A stretch of 10,104 nucleotides of DNA, taken from positions 1 through 10,104 of the forward strand of contig JALSRW010000413.1 of NCBI GenBank assembly GCA_026984595.1, given 5' to 3'. The stretch is from Alphaproteobacteria bacterium. Its GTDB lineage: Bacteria > Pseudomonadota > Alphaproteobacteria > Geminicoccales > Geminicoccaceae. Both the position numbers and the translations under genes were made by a program. Shown here piece after piece: positions 6,945 through 10,104 of this stretch (its first letter is position 1; every line of letters begins with the position of its first letter). The notes under the pieces are model-generated. The model made no database searches, had not been told where the DNA came from, and saw only the letters and a list, made by a program, of their open reading frames with translations.

Positions 6945-8125
6945 CGTGTCGATCCCAGGAGCGGCAGCACCAGATCGAGGGCCGAGCGGGTGTCGGGATA
7001 TGTGAGCATCCAGGCCGGTCTCTGCCGGAACCACCGCACCAGCTCGGCGAGGCGGCGCGGCGATCCCTCGTACCAGCCACCGCCTCGGGCACAGAGCGTG
7101 AAGGCCTGCTCCGGTGAAAGCGGCGACAGCTCGGGCGCCGCCTGTGGATCGTAGAGCGGGAACAGCAGGCCGCCTACCGGCAGCCGTTCGGGAGCCAGCA
7201 CGGGCGGCGCGACATAGCGCACTTCGCGATTGCGGAAGCGTACGGCCGGGATTCCGTCGATTGCCGGCAGTGTGCCGCGCAGCAGCGCAATGCTCGCATC
7301 CTTGATTCCCATGGCGAAGGGCACGCGGTGGAGCAGCCCGCTGCCCGCCTCGAGCGGTGCATAATCGTCGGTGGCGATCGCGAAGCCTTCGCGCAGCAGA
7401 GCTGCCGCCAGCGTGCTTTTGCCCGAGCCGCTGCTGCCGGCGATCAACCAGGCCCGGCCCTCGGCGGCGACGGCGGCGGCGTGCAGGAAGGCCAGCCAGC
7501 GCCGCCGGCCGTGGCTCAGCAGCAGAAGGTGGCGGAGGATCTCACTGCGGGCGAGCAGCAGATTGTCGGTCCGCGTCAGCAGCCTGCCATCGCAGGAGAT
7601 CTCGTAGGCGCGCCCGCACCGGATTCCCCGCAGATGGCGGTGGGCAGAGGAGTCGGTACGGACGGGCTGCAGGAGGAAGCGCAGCAACCGCGCGAGCCGG
7701 CGGCTGCCGTGCACCGTCAGGCGAACCGCCCGCGGACCGGGGGCGCAGATCGTCTCGAGGTCGGGCGGACAGGCGGCCGCGGCGGGAGCGGTTGCGGTGG
7801 GCGGCCGCGGGGAGCGGCGAGTGATGCGTGCGACACGCCGGCGCAGTTCGCGCAGATCCTGCTCGGCGCGATCCGGCGAGATTCCGTAGCGCTGCGCATA
7901 ATCGGAGATGACCTTTGCGAACGGCCGCCCCGCCGCGAAGGCTTCGCAGGCGAAGCGGGCCGGCGGGTTGAGGATGGCGACGCGGCCCGTTCGCGGCACG
8001 GCCAGGATCGCATTGTCGCCGAAGGCGACGAGTCTGCCGGCCGATACCGCGTGGCTCCGGCCGGTTCCTCGCTGGAGTTGGTCGGCGCGGGCTCGCGGAC
8101 TCCGCGGTTCCCGGGCCGCCGCCAT
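6941..8125 (-). CDS. PqqD-like (RRE) / HPr-kinase-like fusion protein
   Basis: A 394-aa two-domain protein. Residues about 30-105 resemble PqqD: a beta-hairpin region (RLVAFGDNAILAVPRTGRV) followed by LNPPARFACEAFAAG and a helical end. This is the peptide-binding fold (RRE) that recognises leaders in RiPP pathways. An Ala/Pro linker follows (about 105-122). The C-terminal part matches HPr-kinase relatives: LHAAAVAAEGRAWLIAG runs into the P-loop G230-S-S-G-S-G-K236-S-T238, then A-T-D253-D254-Y-A-P-L-E and a G-I-K-D-A-S stretch. NCBI families for HprK-related kinase A and its PqqD family chaperone are, as I recall, usually separate genes; here they are one. ATG 8125 lies 1 nt after the small-peptide stop with no own ribosome-binding site, implying coupled translation; an in-frame GTG at 8176 would overlap the peptide gene. 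Likely role: bind the peptide and phosphorylate it or a partner. Confidence 0.85.
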   Translation of the reverse strand: MAAAREPRSPRARADQLQRGTGRSHAVSAGRLVAFGDNAILAVPRTGRVAILNPPARFACEAFAAGRPFAKVISDYAQRYGISPDRAEQDLRELRRRVARITRRSPRPPTATAPAAAACPPDLETICAPGPRAVRLTVHGSRRLARLLRFLLQPVRTDSSAHRHLRGIRCGRAYEISCDGRLLTRTDNLLLARSEILRHLLLLSHGRRRWLAFLHAAAVAAEGRAWLIAGSSGSGKSTLAAALLREGFAIATDDYAPLEAGSGLLHRVPFAMGIKDASIALLRGTLPAIDGIPAVRFRNREVRYVAPPVLAPERLPVGGLLFPLYDPQAAPELSPLSPEQAFTLCARGGGWYEGSPRRLAELVRWFRQRPAWMLTYPDTRSALDLVLPLLGSTR

Positions 8126-8126
8126 G

Positions 8127-8345
8127 TCACGCGGAGAAGCCGAGCGCGCCGCTGCCGCCGTCGCCGTCGTCGCCACCCTTCCTGAAGAAGCTGCCGGCTC
8201 GTCCCTGTCGCGAGGAGAGGAGAACCATCATCGCCGGTGCGGTGTAAGCGGCATAGGTTCCGAAGCGCTGCAGCACCTCGCGACGCTCGATCCCCTTCGC
8301 GGTTCCATTCTCGCTGCGCGGCGTCGTCCGTTTTCCGGCCTTCAT
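8127..8345 (-). CDS. Small peptide, candidate substrate of the kinase/nucleotidyltransferase cassette
   Basis: A 72-aa protein, first gene of the operon. It has a basic polar N-terminus, R21-R22-E-V-L-Q in a twin-arginine-like setting, a hydrophobic segment (about 30-44, TYAAYTAPAMMVLLSS), then G-R-A-G-S and a tail with FFRK (53-56), GGDDGDGG and terminal G-F-S-A. The shape could be a RiPP precursor (leader plus Gly/Asp/Ser-rich core) or a Tat-exported or membrane-attached peptide. The tail has Ser52, Ser65 and Ser71 as possible kinase targets. AAGGGGG lies 7 nt before the ATG, a strong ribosome-binding site, unlike the downstream kinase gene. Codon use is GC-rich like its neighbours. The coding call is good because of the ribosome-binding site and the exact junction with the next gene; function as a modified precursor is inferred. 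Confidence 0.72.
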   Translation of the reverse strand: MKAGKRTTPRSENGTAKGIERREVLQRFGTYAAYTAPAMMVLLSSRQGRAGSFFRKGGDDGDGGSGALGFSA

Positions 8346-8369
8346 CCCGCTACCCCCTTCGGTTCGTCC

Positions 8370-8406
8370 CTGCCAGACCCGCGAGCTGGAACGCGATCAC
8401 TGGCAG
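8370..8406 (-). repeat. Inverted repeat in the leader of the peptide operon
   Basis: CTGCCAG (8370-8376) and CTGGCAG (8400-8406) are perfect complements 23 nt apart. With one bulged base (8407) the stem extends by two G-C pairs. It lies between the predicted start near 8422 and the peptide ribosome-binding site at 8353-8359, so it would form in the mRNA leader. It could equally be an operator. Confidence 0.35.
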
Positions 8407-8428
8407 AGGGTCACGCCTTTACTGCTGC

Positions 8429-8457
8429 ATCTGATCGCTCGCGGAGGTGTCTGTCAA
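8429..8457 (-). promoter_or_regulatory. Candidate sigma70 promoter of the peptide operon
   Basis: On the minus strand a perfect TTGACA (8457-8452) is followed after 17 bp by TCAGAT (8434-8429). Transcription would start near 8422, leaving a leader of about 77 nt before the peptide gene. The -35 and spacing are ideal; the -10 matches 3 of 6 bases. Confidence 0.5.
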
Positions 8458-8513
8458 TCGTGACCAGAAGTTCCCGCCAGCGCTCCCGCAGCCTGACATC
8501 TGCCATCCAACAC

Positions 8514-8532
8514 ATTGTTTCTGCATGACAAT
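8514..8532. repeat. ATTGT-N9-ACAAT inverted repeat
   Basis: Two perfect 5-bp arms (8514-8518 and 8528-8532) sit 57 bp upstream of the leftward -35 box, in the most AT-rich part of the gap. Size and spacing suit a dimeric activator or repressor site, but I cannot name the protein. Confidence 0.3.
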
Positions 8533-8576
8533 TTCGTGCGCCGGAACCTCGGAAGGCGGCCTCGATCACGGCATGC

Positions 8577-8603
8577 CCGACACATCATCGTATGTGTTGT
8601 CGG
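8577..8603. repeat. Inverted repeat upstream of the CtrA box
   Basis: ACACAT (8580-8585) and ATGTGT (8592-8597) pair perfectly around a 6-nt loop. An outer CCG (8577-8579) pairs with CGG (8601-8603) across a 3-nt bulge. It lies 20 bp before the CtrA-type box. It may be an operator for a second regulator or a hairpin; the sequence alone does not decide. Confidence 0.35.
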
Positions 8604-8623
8604 AGGGGGCGGGGAGGCCGCCG

Positions 8624-8639
8624 TTAACGGTTTGTTAAC
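8624..8639. promoter_or_regulatory. CtrA-type binding site (TTAA-N7-TTAAC)
   Basis: TTAA (8624-8627), seven bases, then TTAAC (8635-8639) is an exact match to the full alphaproteobacterial CtrA box. It is built from two GTTAAC palindromes 11 bp apart, one helical turn. It stands 60 bp before the TadG-like start. Its second half can serve as the -35 element, with a weak TGTCAG (8658-8663) as -10 at 17 bp. Tad/Flp pilus genes are known CtrA targets in Caulobacter. Confidence 0.7.
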
Positions 8640-8698
8640 TCGGACCATGCAGAATGCTGTCAGGTTCGTGGAAAAGGGCCGAAGAAAAGGGACCGGAA

Positions 8699-10039
8699 AT
8701 GTCCAGCAAGTCTCGGTCGGCAGACGCCGAAGGATCGCAGTTCTTGCAACGCCTGCGCCGCGCTTTCGCACATCCCGTGGCGAAGCTCGCCCGCGACCGA
8801 CGGGGTGCGGTGGCGATGACGATTGCCCTGGCGCTCGTCCCTTTGACGGTGGCGTCGGGCCTGGCGGTGGACGCCGGCCGCTACCTCGTGGCGCGATCGA
8901 AGCTTGCGCAGGCGGCCGATGCCGCGGCGCTGGCGGCGGGGACGGAGAGGGACCCCCAGGCGATCGAGCGGACGGTCGAGCGCATCCTCGACGCCAATTT
9001 CTCCGAGGGCTTTCTCGGGGTGCAGATCGATTCCGTCGAGGTTCAGCAGGATGCGGATACCGGACGCATCACGCTCGTGACCCGCGCCGAAATGCCCACG
9101 GTCGTCATGGGCCTCGCCCATATCGACACACTGAACATCGAGACCCGAACCGTGGTCGTACGGGAATCGGCACCTCTCGAAGTGGCAATGGTGCTCGACG
9201 TGACCGGCTCGATGCACTGCTGCGGCAAGATCCAGGCCCTGAAGAGCTCGGCCAAGGATCTGATCGACATCCTCTTCGGCACGGAGGAGGTGTCCGACGA
9301 TCTGCGGATCGGAGTGGTGCCGTTCAACGCGCGCGTCAACATCGGCAATGATCGCCGGAGCTGGCTGACCAGCGCCGAACGCAAGAAATCGCCCTGGAAG
9401 GGCTGTGTGGAGTCGCGCTCGACGGCGACACGGCTCACGGACGCGCCGCCTTCGGTCGAGCGGTTCGTGCGCAGCGAGAGCCTCGCGGACAGCGGCACGC
9501 CCAAGGGCGGAAAGAAGGGCAAGAAGAAAAAGAAAAAGAAAAAGAAGAAAAAGATAGTCTGGCTTCCTCCCTGCCCGCCGCGGCTGCTGCCGCTGACCGA
9601 TACCAAGGCCGAGGCCAAGGCGATGATCAACAAGCTCGGCGCTTCCGGTACCACCCGCATCGACATGGGCATTCGCTGGGGTTGGCGGGTTCTCTCCCGC
9701 CGATGGGAAGGCCTCTGGGGCGAGCCCGAGCGTCAGCCCTTCGAGGATGTGGTGACCGCGCTCATCGTCATGACCGACGGGCAGAACGTTGCCTCGAGCT
9801 ACGATGAAGTGTCGGCTTCGCAGGCCGATGCCAATGTTCGCACGCTCTGTGACCGGGTCAAGCAGGAGGGAATCCTGGTCTACACCATCACGTTCCAGGC
9901 GCCCCAGAAGGCCGATGCGTTGATGCAGTCCTGTGCCACCAGCCCCGCCCATTATTTCCGCTCGCCGACCGCTGCCGATCTCCGGGAGGCGTTCCGTACG
10001 ATCGCCGGCGAGCTGAGTGCCCTCCGGATCGCCGAGTAG
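8699..10039 (+). CDS. TadG-like pilus-assembly protein with von Willebrand A domain and poly-lysine insert
   Basis: A 446-aa membrane-anchored protein of the TadE/TadG-like family linked to Flp/Tad pili. DRRGAVAM at 33-40 begins the TadG N-terminal domain; one transmembrane helix (about 38-58) ends in LAVDAGRYLVARSKLAQAAD, a hallmark of these proteins. The rest is an extracytoplasmic vWA domain: the metal-site motif D167-V-T-G-S171, a GTTRI threonine (T319) and VMTD360-G-Q. Cysteine pairs C174-C175, C236/C292 and C384/C412 may form disulfides. The odd element is a lysine stretch: 11 consecutive lysines (275-285), preceded by PKGGKKG, inside the vWA domain between the first and second metal-site segments. 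ATG 8699 is chosen because AAGGGA lies 6 nt upstream; the ATG at 8654 precedes the likely transcript start. Other tad genes are not in the window. Confidence 0.88.
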   Translation: MSSKSRSADAEGSQFLQRLRRAFAHPVAKLARDRRGAVAMTIALALVPLTVASGLAVDAGRYLVARSKLAQAADAAALAAGTERDPQAIERTVERILDANFSEGFLGVQIDSVEVQQDADTGRITLVTRAEMPTVVMGLAHIDTLNIETRTVVVRESAPLEVAMVLDVTGSMHCCGKIQALKSSAKDLIDILFGTEEVSDDLRIGVVPFNARVNIGNDRRSWLTSAERKKSPWKGCVESRSTATRLTDAPPSVERFVRSESLADSGTPKGGKKGKKKKKKKKKKKIVWLPPCPPRLLPLTDTKAEAKAMINKLGASGTTRIDMGIRWGWRVLSRRWEGLWGEPERQPFEDVVTALIVMTDGQNVASSYDEVSASQADANVRTLCDRVKQEGILVYTITFQAPQKADALMQSCATSPAHYFRSPTAADLREAFRTIAGELSALRIAE

Positions 10040-10042
10040 GAT

Positions 10043-10074
10043 CGATGGCGGTACCCGTCAGCACCCGCCAATCG
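10043..10074. terminator. Possible hairpin after the TadG-like gene
   Basis: CGATGGCGG (10043-10051) pairs with CCGCCA (10065-10070) and TCG (10072-10074), nine pairs with one bulged A and a 13-nt loop, starting 3 nt after the stop at 10039. No T-tract follows on either strand, so termination is uncertain. Confidence 0.3.
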
Positions 10075-10104
10075 CCGCGATGGTGTAGACCTGATCTGCT
10101 GCGG
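10058..10104 (-). CDS. Possible C-terminal tail of a convergent gene, cut by the window edge
   Basis: On the minus strand one frame entering from the right edge reads AADQVYTIAAIGGC and then a TGA at 10060-10058. Fourteen residues is too short for identification, and the other two minus-strand frames are also open. The residue mix looks protein-like and the 18-nt distance from the TadG-like stop fits a convergent neighbour. It would overlap the hairpin at 10043-10074. Low confidence. Confidence 0.2.
   Translation of the reverse strand, partial: AADQVYTIAAIGGC

Larger units (their letters stand above)
8346..8698. other. 353-bp divergent intergenic region
   Basis: No convincing gene is present between the peptide operon (leftward) and the TadG-like gene (rightward). 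The stretch is less GC-rich than its surroundings. It holds a leader inverted repeat, the leftward promoter, two further inverted repeats (8514-8532 and 8577-8603) and a CtrA-type box before the rightward gene. Short open frames here lack ribosome-binding sites and coding character. Confidence 0.6.

Noticed and set aside
8447..8638. 63-codon plus-strand open frame in the divergent gap
   Set aside because: No ribosome-binding site, no coding character, and it overlaps the promoter and inverted repeats.
9521..9553. Programmed frameshift at the AAA/AAG run in the TadG-like gene
   Set aside because: The runs are at most five A followed by G, not the full A-AAA-AAG slippery heptamer, and the in-frame product continues with intact vWA motifs; no stimulatory structure was evident.
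8660..9952. 430-codon minus-strand frame opposite the TadG-like gene
   Set aside because: Composition is His/Gly/Arg-rich and its poly-Leu/Phe stretch is only the complement of the lysine run; the plus strand has a clear TM segment and vWA motifs.

Overview
The window is GC-rich DNA with tightly packed genes, most likely from an alphaproteobacterium. The lineage call rests on three things: an FnrN/FnrL-type regulator with a C-x2-C-x7-C cysteine cluster, a perfect CtrA-type box (TTAA-N7-TTAAC) in front of a Tad-pilus-type gene, and the style of the myo-inositol genes. No RNA genes, insertion sequences, CRISPR arrays or phage genes were seen.

Layout. (1) 1-4391 is a myo-inositol catabolism region. 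A truncated iolG-like dehydrogenase and a CDF zinc-type exporter lie on the minus strand. They diverge from an iolD-iolE pair on the plus strand. The 179-bp divergent gap holds a candidate sigma70 promoter whose spacer is a perfect palindrome, and a GGAA-N6-TTTC element. IolG, IolE and IolD would act in that order: myo-inositol to 2-keto-myo-inositol, then to the trihydroxycyclohexanedione, then to 5-deoxyglucuronate. (2) 4388-5778 holds an uncharacterised minus-strand gene diverging from an FNR-type [4Fe-4S] oxygen sensor. A full FNR box (TTGAC-N4-ATCAA) lies between them, placed to repress fnr and to activate the neighbour. (3) 5835-8345 is the most unusual part. It is a compact three-gene minus-strand operon with a 72-aa peptide bearing a twin-arginine-like leader and a Gly/Asp-rich tail, then a PqqD-like/HPr-kinase-like fusion protein, then an NTP_transf_5-type nucleotidyltransferase. 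The junctions are 1 nt and a 4-nt GTGA overlap. A convergent gene on one side and a divergent gene on the other bound the cassette, so it appears complete in the window. It looks like a minimal peptide-modification (RiPP-like) system with no cyclase, radical SAM enzyme, protease or transporter. (4) 8346-8698 is a regulatory gap with promoters, inverted repeats and the CtrA box. (5) 8699-10039 is a TadG-like protein (TM segment plus von Willebrand A domain) carrying a run of 11 lysines. A possible convergent gene tail follows at the right edge.

How the parts relate: the inositol region is a metabolic unit. The FNR pair and the Tad gene suggest oxygen- and cell-cycle-linked control. The peptide cassette shares its upstream region with the CtrA-type promoter. 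All functions are read from sequence motifs and family knowledge; no database search was run.
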